Both the position numbers and the translations under genes were made by a program. The notes beneath the pieces are model-generated. The model saw only the letters and a program-made list of their open reading frames with translations, ran no database searches and had not been told where the DNA came from. Of a DNA stretch of 26,686 nt, positions 8,185-17,977 are shown piece by piece (the stretch's first letter is position 1; the number at the start of each line of letters is the position of its first letter). The stretch comes from Calcarisporiella thermophila CBS 279.70. Its lineage: Eukaryota; Calcarisporiellomycota. The stretch lies in the NCBI RefSeq assembly GCF_041956535.1, contig NW_027192219.1, positions 106,846 through 133,531 of the forward strand, given 5' to 3'.

Positions 8185-11126
8185 TTAGATCTCGCCCTTC
8201 TTCGAGTTATCATCTTTATCTTTCGAAGGTTCAGAAGGTGATTTCTTCTCCTCTACTAGTGTGTTTATCTGGCTGCTCGGCATCGCTTTCCTCATAGGTA
8301 CAGGATCGATGACACAGATATTTGTATCGCAATAGCGCTCCATCTCAGGGTCAGTTAAATCTTGGCTTCGTACGTGCCTTAAGTCGAGTTTAGGAGGTGT
8401 GCGCGATCGACCAGAACCGGCCCCGAGAGGTGAGGGAGAGGGTGAAGGGGCGGAAGAAACAGACGAAGTAGAAGAGAATGAAGAATTAGGGGAAGGGGCT
8501 ATTGTAGGGGTGGAAAATGGTGAAGAGGATTGCCTCGGAGGTTTTGGTGGCGTAGGCGTTGGAAGAGGTTTTAATCCCGCGATAATTTTGTCGTACTGTT
8601 CTGGAGTGATAGCCTCTATAGGCATCTGCGGATACGCACCCAAGCCGAGCCGCGGTAAAAAGGACACCCCCTTCAATTGGTATTGGAAATAATCGAGGGC
8701 ATGTTGCAGGTGGTCACCCTCTGTCTCCGGATCGAAAGTGACGGTGCAACTCACTTGATTATCGGACCAATACCGCTGCAAAAAAGCAGCAAGCGATAAT
8801 TGTTCCCACATGCTCACCTCGCGTAGGCCTCTCACTCCCTCCCCGTGATCAATTGGGATTTCGACAACATAGGTATTTGGCTCCACGACGTCTTGCTCGA
8901 TGTGATATCCGATGGAGCGGAGCGGTTCAATCATTTCTGAGAATTTCGAGAGCCTCACGCGTCTGATACAAAACCGTGACTCTGGGTAATGCATTCCCGG
9001 GGTAGCGCCTGCGAGCAGCGAGACCGTTCCACTGGGTTTGATAGTTGTTGTTTTGATGGATTGTGGGATGCAGAGCCAATCGGACACCCTATGATTAAAG
9101 TAAAATAATTAGAACCTACAATACTCGTTTGCAAAAAAAAAGAACCACTTACTTTTTATCAATATTTTGTATGTGATTATATCCTTTCTCGCACCACAGT
9201 TTCAATTCCTCTAGCCCCCTTTGGCTAATGAATTGTGCCACTCCACTAAGCCCGGTTCCAATCCTCCGGTTTCGTAGCATTACGGCATTACTTTCACGCC
9301 AATGTGTATTCCCTAGGGTCACTGTTTTCGCATACAAAAAAGCGCTTTCCAGCGTTCGCAGGAAGTCCTCTAGATTTGCATGGTTATTTGGAAAAACCTC
9401 AACCAAACAACATAGCTCGAACGACTCAAGTGTCTGCTCAAGGCAAGGGTTTCCACCTCTCGCACGATAATCCCGATCATTCGGAGGATCCGCCATCCGC
9501 CCAAAGCGCTTCGCGTTCTCCAGCCAAGCGAAGCCAGGCTCGCCATTGATCTTGACTCGCTCGCAAATCTTGTCATAGCTCATTCCAAGAGTCGCAAAAA
9601 CCTGAAAAAAATCCGCAAATTTGTGAGAGCACTTATTTGATTTCATATATCAAAACTTCTTACAGAATTATTGCTCGTCCATCCAAATTCAGAACGATGC
9701 GGATTAACCTCATAGTTCTTCAAGTCGATATATTCATCATCCATTGGATCACCAAAGGCTATTTCTGCTGTACGACGGACCTTTCATGCAAACATAGAAA
9801 GACGATATAGCTATCGGCAAAAAAAAAACGAAAATAAGATTCAAGATACTCACATTGCCACTCACAACGCATTTTCCAATCATGTTCATTAAATCCACAA
9901 TGGATGTAACCGTAATCGGGCTGCCAATATTTTTCTCAAGTGTCGAGCGTATGTTATCATGGAGTTCTTTAAGCGGTCCAGGCCCGGATGAAAGGCCACC
10001 AAACCCCTATTGTTTAAAAAAATAAATAATATTTCTTCTACATAGTTTGACAGTTGAGAGGACACACCTTTATAGGCTGGCCTGCAGGTCGAATCTGGCT
10101 ATAATCGAATTCTTGCACTCCCATGTTTTTCTCAAAGTAAGATTCAATAAGAAGGCCGACAGATTTTACCCAACCTTTTTAATATAGAGTTCGCTTAGTA
10201 CAACAGAGAGCTCATTGCAAATTAAACCTATAATTACCCTCCCTGCTATCTGGAATAATGTATTTCTGCACCGGTTTGCTTGTATTCGGCTCAATGACTA
10301 ATATGTTACGATTTGCAGCTACTTGTGCGCCCTTTGTGTCAAAGCCAACGCCAACCCTAAGAAGAGAGAAAAAAAATGAGCATATAAATTTTTCGATTTA
10401 GTAAAGGTGGACCTACCCTAGCATTGCAGCATCCATTAAAAACGTGAATGGTGTGCTTGGAGCCGCGCGTCTATCCCACATATTTTCGGTGCTAACAAAG
10501 GCACAATTGTTTAGCGCCGCGAACATTCCTCTCTCTTCTGTTAGCGGTGAGCCCATAGCCCATAAACCTGTCACAAAAAAAAAGATAGGACACTTCGCCA
10601 CTTTGCATCTAAAGATTGCTAAGCTCACCCCTTCCCGGAGGTAAGAATTTCATGTTGTATATTCTGTCATACATATTTTGAGCAGATGCCTGCGCCTTCC
10701 ATGGGTCCCAGGGAAGACCGTTGTGATCAATGTGGCGCTTTTGCATGTTGAAAGTTCCATTAACAACTCTCTCTACAGTTTCCCACCTGGACAATCAAAA
10801 GGGAACAAATTAATTGAATTTTCTAATGCAATTTTGAAAAATAGGGAATACCATTGCTCTCGATCTCCATCTGCTTTAAGACGAGAATAAGTGCGTCGAT
10901 ATACAATTTCACCCAGACCATTGAATCCGAAAGGTGGAATTGCGTCTTTATATTTAGCAAGAAACTGTTTCGAAAGGCGAAAATCCCCTGCTTTAGGATG
11001 TTGGCAAGGTTCTTCGAATTCACCTCTAACTCCAGAGGCGCTTTCTTCTGCCGAGGATGAATCCGAAGCAGAAGAAAAGGAGCGCCAGGAGCAATAATCC
11101 GTATGCCAGTGCGAGAACGTAGACAT
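8185..11126 (-). CDS. nrdJ: Adenosylcobalamin-dependent (class II) ribonucleoside-triphosphate reductase
   Basis: Makes deoxyribonucleotides by radical chemistry using adenosylcobalamin. Exons: 11126-10852, 10786-10629, 10567-10417, 10356-10238, 10174-10068, 10006-9854, 9780-9664, 9601-9153, 9088-8185. All introns are GT-AG, 60-73 nt, and phases agree, giving 810 aa (the Lactobacillus monomeric enzyme has 739). Matching motifs: [10 protein letters not shown] (64-73), NNCAFVST with Cys166, [19 protein letters not shown] with Asn411/Cys413/Glu415 (radical cysteine region), Cys424 exactly 11 residues later, [19 protein letters not shown] (527-545), and a C-terminal redox pair C-x4-C (Cys763, Cys768). 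Odd features: a roughly 58-residue Ser/Pro-rich segment (about 685-742) before the redox pair, and a charged tail after it. The start at 11126 is preferred because a TTTCAG acceptor-like site lies just upstream. An in-frame ATG at 11312 would add a basic N-terminus that could target mitochondria. Confidence 0.93.
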
Positions 11127-11513
11127 AGTCGACGACCTGAAATCGTGAGTTTGTGGGAGCAGAGAAAACTTGGTACGGTGAGGTATAGAGAGCCTTTTCT
11201 GGGCGGTAAATAATCTTCGGCGGCAAATTAATATATGTGATTGCTTTCTAATACAAAAGCCGCGGGCTAAATTAGCACACGTTTTTACACATGCGTATTG
11301 GGTAAAATACATTGATTAGAGAACAAAGATCGCAACAATTGAGAAAAAGGGTGATGAATGTTTCTCTTTGATCTCGCGTGATATCGACTGAAACGACTTT
11401 TACACGAGAACCGAAAGTTTGGTAGCGATCGTGACTAATTGTGACTGCGACTTTCGAATCAATACTTAGTAAACAAACCACTTTCCTCTCTCGTCGTCAC
11501 AAATTGCATAATA
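11127..11513. promoter_or_regulatory. Divergent intergenic region between the RNR gene and a small gene
   Basis: 387 bp between two divergently oriented starts, so likely a shared or back-to-back promoter. An acceptor-like TTTCAG on the minus strand just before the RNR ATG suggests a possible intron in its 5' leader. I see no clear TATA box. Confidence 0.4.
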
Positions 11514-11798
11514 ATGTCGGCAGCCAAGAATAACATCCCTCCCCTCCGTCTAGAAGTATGCTCTAGTGCTATGGTTTCCCCTGATACTGCAGCGAAATTG
11601 CTGGACAAGTTTCTGCGCTCACCCGAGGCACAGAGTCTTGCAAGTAACACCGCCAGTGAATTGCTTACCGTGAAGCATGCGTTGTGTGGTGAAGATCCTT
11701 CAGAAAGCGCTGATGAAAAGGATTCAGAGGGTGAAACCGATAAAGAGATAGTGAAGAAAAAACAATTGTCGCAAGAGCTAAGTAGCGACAGTAGTTGA
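11514..11798 (+). CDS. Small acidic-tailed protein of unknown function
   Basis: A single-exon, 94-residue frame with non-biased codon use. It has a Leu/Ala-rich, probably helical middle (about residues 22-58: TAAKLLDKFLRSPEAQSLAS and on) and a very acidic Ser/Glu/Asp-rich C-terminus (59-94) with a small KKK patch at 81-83. There is no signal peptide or membrane segment. I do not recognise a family. The composition suits a nuclear or nucleolar protein, but that is only a guess. It starts 387 bp from the divergent RNR gene and converges on POLI. It is more likely a real gene than chance, because the open frame fills the space between two well-defined genes and ends cleanly. Confidence 0.6.
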   Translation: MSAAKNNIPPLRLEVCSSAMVSPDTAAKLLDKFLRSPEAQSLASNTASELLTVKHALCGEDPSESADEKDSEGETDKEIVKKKQLSQELSSDSS

Positions 11799-12063
11799 AG
11801 TGGTAGGGAGGCTGGCCAGTGCTCGATCCAAGTGAAAACATATGTACCTGATGAATTTTTAGCCTTTCTTCGATATCAATAGGTCAAGGAAAGCAGCTAT
11901 ATTATTTCTTGTAAATTTGCTAGTTTTTTTTATTGTTCGTATTCCATTTCAAGACGTCATTTTTCTAATTCCATTAAGTTATTAAAAGTACAGACGTTAA
12001 AATTACGAAAGGGTATACAATAATCGAATTATCAAACGATACACGTGTAGTATTTCACAAAAG

Positions 12064-14282
12064 CTAGCGTTCCTCTTCCTTGAAGCGGTGATATATCTCA
12101 TGTGCCTCCCGGACCCATAAGGGCATTTCAACTCCACATATTTTGCACTCCCACACTTTTCTCCCTCTTTCTTCCTTGCAGCCAATTTTTTGCTTTTTTG
12201 CTTCTCTATCAAAACTATTTTTGTTCTTCGTTAACGGCATTGGCTTCTGTAGCGGTATCGACTCTCCGCTGTTTGAGCCATCAGACTTGCGTTGCTGACG
12301 CTGGTGTTCAAGCAGCTCTTTACGAATATCTTCGGGCAGTTCCAAGAGTACAGCCGGATCTATAGAGGCCGGATCAAACTCCTGGTACTCGTGCTCTGGT
12401 AATTTGGGCGGCTTTCGCTGATTAGTGGAAGGGGCGATATCAGCAGGGAAGTTACTGAGGAAATCAGCAATTGGATTGGAGGGCATGGTGGTGCTAAGGT
12501 TAGTGGCGGCCACATTGAATCTAGAGGAAGACAATTTGATGAGTTCCTAAATAGTAAGCGTGGTTACGAGATATAATTTCATCCTACAGAATAAAGTCGA
12601 ATGGTCTTGAAAAGTCCACCAATCGCTTGAGCAGAGAAGCTGCCGTAGTCTCAACCAAGATTTTTGCCCTCTCTTCTTTTCCCCTTCGTAAATCGAACAC
12701 CTCTACAGGCATTGGTGAACTCTTGGAGTGGCGCTTATCCATATACCACGTTTCCTCAACCCCTCCCCAAGGAAGATTAAAACCATTCACATTGGCACGT
12801 ACGCTCAGCCGGAATGTTCGGGGATAACGGAGCCATTGGCCGCGGCCATTTTCTGTATCGTATTCAACCAGCTCGCCATCTAAACGCTCGATAAGGTCAA
12901 CAGTAAGGGGAACGAGCTTTTCGAGGCAGGCGGAGAAGTCGGCGCATCTTCGGAAGCTGTCCTCTACAGAGAGCTGCTGAGGAAATTGTGGGGTAGGAAT
13001 GACAGGAGAAGTGTCCACGCCGTGCAAAAGCATCCATAATCTTTCACCTTTCTCTGGTCCATACCACGATATCATTTTGGCGCGTGAGAGTTTTGGAAGT
13101 ATCTCTCCAACAGGAGTGTGCGGATCTATTGGCACGATCATGCTTTGTTCTACAGTAGTAGATGTAGAAGGGGACGATGACTGGAGCTGCTCGCCCATTA
13201 TTTGCAGAGTTTTATAACCGAATCCGTTGATATCATGAATGCCTACAGTCGCCATATAATCGCGTCGTAGGGTGGGATCAGGGTCAAGTAAGGTTTGAAG
13301 GTTTGGCTTGCGCACACTTGCCATCAACTTGGCGAGCAGCTTTGAAGTTGAAATACCCGCGGAGACAGTGTAGCCAAGTTTTTCGTATATCATTTTCCCT
13401 AAAGGCGAATTATGAGCACCAGGAAGAAAAGAGAAAGCAACGCGAAACATTACGAATAAAACTGGCGAGATGGGACGCCAGCATTAGGCGGTCAAGCTGC
13501 GGTGAGCGATGGATCTCGTTTTCAAATTCTGAATAGGTAAAAATCCCATCTTTCGTGTAATAATGACCTGCCCAGCTTCCAGGTTCATGGTAAAAACCTA
13601 TTAAATTGGTCATAAAAAAAGGTTGGCCCACCAAGAGAAGCATTCTCTTACCCTCGTCTATTTTGAAATTAGCGTCCATCTTTGACTTGACACGGAAGAA
13701 GCATCTTGCACTATTACATTCATGCTCCATGTGCTCATCTATCATTTCAGTTACATCTACATAGCGCTATTAGAGCCCATATATCAGACCAGAAGATATG
13801 GTCAATTTTGGTACCCATAAATAATTCATCAAGCCCCAACCGTTCAACTTTATTTCCACAAATGCCACGTACTAATTCGAAAATCTTCCGGCTTTCCCTT
13901 CGATATGGAGTGAGATCTTCCCCGTTGATAATAACAAGTTTAGGGTAAACGCGGAGTGCCTGTCGAACCGGTGTCATTTTTTGAACCCCTAGAGCACGAG
14001 CGTGATAGTTACATGTAACCAAGAGAGCCTAAAATAATTAGTTCCCAATAGTTTTGATCAGACTGTTCATTATAAATACCTTTTGTCGAATGCCGAAAGG
14101 GATATCTTTAAGTTCAGGATTCATAACTTGTTCTACCTGGCCACTGAAAAGATATGTGAATCAAAGCTTTACGTCAAAATTGGAGTTCATTAATATTACT
14201 AGAAGAAATCCAGATCAGCCTCGATAATAAGGCGATCATTTTCTGTCCCAAGTGTGTAGTTAACATCGGAACCCTCTAACAT
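12064..14282 (-). CDS. POLI: DNA polymerase iota (Y-family translesion polymerase)
   Basis: Exons: 14282-14200, 14143-14080, 14028-13815, 13756-13652, 13597-13454, 13398-12588, 12520-12064. Phases agree throughout, giving 625 aa. The catalytic core has DLDFFYGQVE (Asp23 metal ligand, Tyr28 steric gate), TCNYHARALGV, NGEDLT, VERLGLDELFMDVTE (Asp116/Glu117) and YTVSAGISTSKLLAKL. The VERLGxDExFxD form distinguishes iota from eta and kappa. A little-finger domain ends near 482. The C-terminal region has one ubiquitin-binding motif (about 525-545, with the core Leu535-Pro536) and a finger C-x2-C-x11-H-x3-H (Cys599, Cys602, His614, His618) resembling the UBZ of Pol eta. It acts at stalled replication forks. 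An in-frame TGA lies 4 bases before the chosen ATG. The start of OST3 is 151 bp away, divergent. Confidence 0.93.
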
Positions 14283-14433
14283 TGATCACTTGCAATATTA
14301 ATACACCAACGTTGGACACCGCCATTGTATCGAAGCGACATAATATGTAGGTGGCTTGTGCAACGCGTCTCAATCTGCAATCTAACTTCATATCTCGTGA
14401 AAACCGTTCTCCTTTTCCCACCCCTTGCCCAAC

Positions 14434-15613
14434 ATGCGTAAACTTCATTCCTTCCTTCTCCTTTTTATACTCTCACTTTTATCCTCCTCTTCAACAGCAG
14501 TTACTGCTCGTGTCTCTCCTTCGGAACATGCTGCCAAATTAAATTCCCTTAAAACTGATGGACTTATCCCTCTTGACAGCAAACTTTTTACGGAAACTAT
14601 CGCTTCCCCTCGCGCCTATGGTCTAGTTGTTCTGCTCACCGCTATGGACGATAGGTTTAATTGCGTCCCTTGTCGCGATGTGGATCCTGAATATCGTTTA
14701 TTAGCAAAGAGCTGGGAGAAGGCCAAGGATAACAATCGGTTGCTCTTTACCATATTGGATTTTAATCAAGGACAAGAGGTCTATGCAAAGATGAAGCTGA
14801 CGACTGCGCCGAATTTGTTTTATTTTCCACCGACCGAAGGATCTTATGCTGGACATAAATCCGGTCCTGTTCGCTATGATCTGAACAAGTAAGCCGCTTT
14901 GAGTTGCGCCTGCAATGCTAAAATTCTCTCAACCCGCATTTCCTAATGTACTATTGATATAGGGGCAATGATGCTGAATCCCTTGCTGAATTCCTTACCG
15001 ATTTGACCGGAATCTCTGTGCGGGTTCGCCGCCCATTAAGCTACTCACTCTTGCTTTCTGTTTGCACCCTCCTCATCGGTCCTGTGATTGCTTATGTATT
15101 TTTCCGCTCGCTTTTGGAGAAATTTTTCCTTAGTCGAAACACCTGGGCAGTCTTGACGATTGTAGGTTATTTTCTTGATCGATTCCTTTATCATTATTAA
15201 CTCGCCTTTGAGATGTTCAGACCATTATATTTACTATGGTGAGCGGCTATATGTGGAACCAGATTAGAAAGCCTCCCTATTTTTCGGCACAAAAGGGAGG
15301 GATAAGCTATATCGCACCTGGATATCAGAATCAATTTGGAATCGAGAGCCAGATCATCGCCATCTTGTGTAAGTAGAGTTGACCTCCATTGCCCTTTCAT
15401 ATATCTAGCTCACTAAAATTCCCTTCATGTGCAGATGCCATCTGCGCAGCTTGCGCCCTCGCTCTAGCATTGGTGGCTCCGAAAATTCAGCGAAGCTGGC
15501 TACAGAGGATATTGATATATTCTACAATGTGTGTTCTCTTGCTTGGCTTGAGCACCATTTTTAAATTATTTAGTGTGAAGCAACCCAGCTACCCTTTCCG
15601 ATTTTTCCCTTAG
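14434..15613 (+). CDS. OST3: Oligosaccharyltransferase subunit, OST3/OST6 family
   Basis: A thioredoxin-like subunit of the ER oligosaccharyltransferase that helps glycosylate Asn sites near cysteines by mixed-disulfide capture of substrates. Exons: 14434-14888, 14963-15161, 15221-15368, 15435-15613; phases agree, giving 326 aa (the yeast subunits are of similar size). Residues 1-22 are a signal peptide. The lumenal thioredoxin-like domain carries the CVPC motif (Cys77, Cys80) in RFNCVPCRDVDPEY. Four membrane helices follow, with the family motif SGYMWNQIRKPP between helices 2 and 3, and the end PFRFFP. Its start is 151 bp from POLI, divergent. The sequence cannot tell OST3 from OST6; human counterparts are TUSC3 and MAGT1. 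Confidence 0.93.
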
Positions 15614-15827
15614 TTTTTTTACCCTTTCCACTATTTATTTGGAATTATTTAATGATTTATTTATTTATAATTTCGTTGTAACAATTAGAACATTGCTACC
15701 CATGTTTTGCTTGATAACCCTGCGGTGGTGAAGAGTTGAATGCTAATTTCTACGTTATGAGATGAAATCAAACTGACATAGGTCTAGGGATGCTAGCACT
15801 GGCTCACCCCCCCCCTTCATCCGGCCC

Positions 15828-17062
15828 TCATCGCAGCACACCTTCATCAACTCGATTTCGATGTATTGCAAAAGCGGGTACCACCCAGCTACCGCATGAA
15901 CACTGGTCACCCGACCAGTTAAAGGCGCCCAGCTTTGCCCCGCATTTGGGACAGTCAATCCTCCCGGCAACTACACTGCCCTCACCGTCTGAACCAATGT
16001 TCCCAAACCAATCCATTGGCTCAACGAAAAAGGACGTGCAGAGTTGGGAAGAGGATAGCGAATGCGCCGGGTCCCGTTTATGATGAGAGAAGGAGGATTG
16101 ACCCTGCCCAGGGGTATGTGGAATAATATTTTCAGTCGTAACTAGGGCACGGCGGCACTTTTTGCATTTGTAAATCCGTTGAGTATTCGGGGTGAGCCTC
16201 CTGCCCGCAAGCGCATTAGCTGCTCGCAGCTTTTCTGGATCCGGGCCCATAGGAATAGAGGCAACTAGTTTTTTTTTTCATCAACATGAACCCATTCAAT
16301 GCACGCAAAGTACAAATACTTACTATCTGACACCCTCCACCTGTTTTCTATTAGAAATCTCCTATACACAGGGTTTTCTTTAGAAACCATATATCCTAGC
16401 TCTTCGTAGACTCTAAGCTGTTGATAAAAGCCCGGGTTGGGACTTAATAATCATGGTTAGCCAGCATTGTTCAGTTGACCGAGGGGATTGCGAGAACCTA
16501 CCATATAACACTACGTGCTGCTCTCACCGTATCATATGCTTCCTCCAAGGTTAATTTTTGCGATTTCATCAAGTATGCAATCACTACCGTAGCACTTCGA
16601 GATATACCTGCCATACTGTTCATTTGTCTTAATATACCCTCATGGTTAATGTATTTCCTCTCGATCGCCCTTACCAATGAACCAAAACTGTTCCTTCGGC
16701 TTTTATAGCGCTTTCGATGAAGACATAAGTATCCTCCAAATGCTCCAAGATATTTGACTCTGGAACATCCTCGATATCTATTTTTTTGTAAGAAAACAAC
16801 TGGTGAAGGAATTAGTCGAGGGAAACGGCTCCTAGAAACATGATTCTGCCCCAGGCAATACCTCCGGAAATGGACAATTAGCGGGGCCCAGACATAGGAT
16901 ATGGGTGATCTTGTTTGCCTCTAGAGCTTTCTGGTCATATGCCGGAACAGAACTACTGATAAAGAGATTCGGGATGACCTGCTGCATAGCATTCTCGACC
17001 TCCGTCGACCCCTCGACCATTTTTCGATTTGAACGAAGAAAGCGTGACTTCGGCTTTGCCAA
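15828..17062 (-). CDS. YVH1: Dual-specificity phosphatase YVH1/DUSP12
   Basis: A protein phosphatase whose zinc-binding C-terminus is needed in yeast for late 60S ribosome maturation (release of Mrt4). Exons: 17062-16862, 16799-16675, 16615-16502, 16442-16324, 16264-15828; phases agree, giving 331 aa (human DUSP12 340). The catalytic domain has IPNLFISS, IDIEDVPESN (likely general acid Asp78) and the P-loop HCMAGISRSA, with Cys109 and Arg115 of the C-x5-R motif. The cysteine codon is split by an intron. The C-terminal zinc domain has YKCKKCRR (Cys220, Cys223), FVEPMDW, DCPKCGAKLGAFNWSG and CSCGSWVVPAF, all hallmarks of this family. The ATG at 17062 is the only one that extends past the first family motif; a second Met lies at residue 15. 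Confidence 0.94.
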
Positions 17063-17977
17063 AACAGTTTGCAGGCAGCAGGCATCAGAGGCATTCTGAA
17101 ACCAACCAGGAGCTTAACAGCGAACTGTCAATGCGGGTAGGAATTTTCTAAGGGCCGCGTGTTTAGGTTAGTAACACAACTCGGCCACTTGGTCATCGAG
17201 CTCGGGATGGCCGAATCCGACAGGGAAAACACGGACTTATCACCCACATCTCCTGAAAACAGAGCGGCCGTTGAACATTAAGGGGCCAAGGCCAAACAGA
17301 GGGCTCGACAAGGAAGCTAATTCTGGAAGCGGGTACAAATCAGCAGCCGCGGCCTTAGGCCCTAGAGTCCCGGTTGTAGCGGTAGGAGAATTGTGCACGG
17401 TTATACTTCCAAGCAATCGGAGTAGGGCGGCCCTCCCGCTTGCCTTATTATCCTTTAAACTCGGGAGGATTTAGGTTGCGCAACATATCAACTGAGCGAG
17501 GGTACTTCATCGGCCAAACCGAGCGTGGAAGAAGGAACAAAAATCCTTCGTTCCCAGTTCTGGCTCCAAAGTGTCGTCAAACCGTCCGGAGCAAGCAGGG
17601 AGCAACAGAGAAGGTGAGAACGGGCCGGCTGTGGCAGTTTAGAAGCATATCTTGTGCCGTAACCTGAAAACAAAGAGAACCCATTCTTTTGATTACCCAT
17701 TTCTTTAATGCATTCTCGTTGGTCGAGAATCTTGTGTTTTCGGTATTCCTCGTGCTATTCTTAGTGTTGGCCTCCTCTTCATCCCCCCTCTTCTCCCATT
17801 ATTGTTCATTGAAAACAAACAAGGCTTGAACAAACATTACTTGAAACTGTAACGATTCAAACCTCCGCATTACAAAGTGAAAAAGGAGGGGAAGGCGTGG
17901 AATGTCCATCCCATCCGCCTCCGATTCCGTTGGTTTCTTCTACTCTTATCCTACCTGTTTTTATTCATTCCATTCGA
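17063..17977. other. GC-rich intergenic block of unknown content
   Basis: 915 bp lie between the divergent YVH1 and CCCH-MYND genes. From about 17100 to 17700 the sequence is clearly richer in G and C, and purine-rich on the plus strand, than other spacers in the window. Overlapping short frames in several phases (17271-17474, 17440-17667, minus 17488-17700) look like by-products of composition and lack motifs. The content could be a structured non-coding RNA, a decayed gene or a repeat. I could not match it by eye to SRP RNA, RNase P/MRP RNA or U3. Confidence 0.35.

Noticed and set aside
8399-8692. 97-codon plus-strand ORF rich in Gly and Glu
   Set aside because: It is the antisense image of the Ser/Pro-rich linker of the RNR gene.
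11127-11312. Upstream start of the RNR at 11312
   Set aside because: It would add 62 basic residues unlike the family, and an acceptor-like TTTCAG just before the 11126 ATG suggests non-coding leader. A mitochondrial presequence is not fully excluded.
12521-12587. POLI ending at the TAG at 12584, with a separate small gene downstream
   Set aside because: A GT donor at 12587 and an acceptor after TCTTCCTCTAG at 12521 join the frames in phase and give a continuous little-finger end (FILFNVAATNL) followed by ubiquitin-binding motifs.
17271-17700. Short ORFs on both strands in the GC-rich spacer
   Set aside because: They overlap one another in several frames, lack motifs and are explained by base composition.
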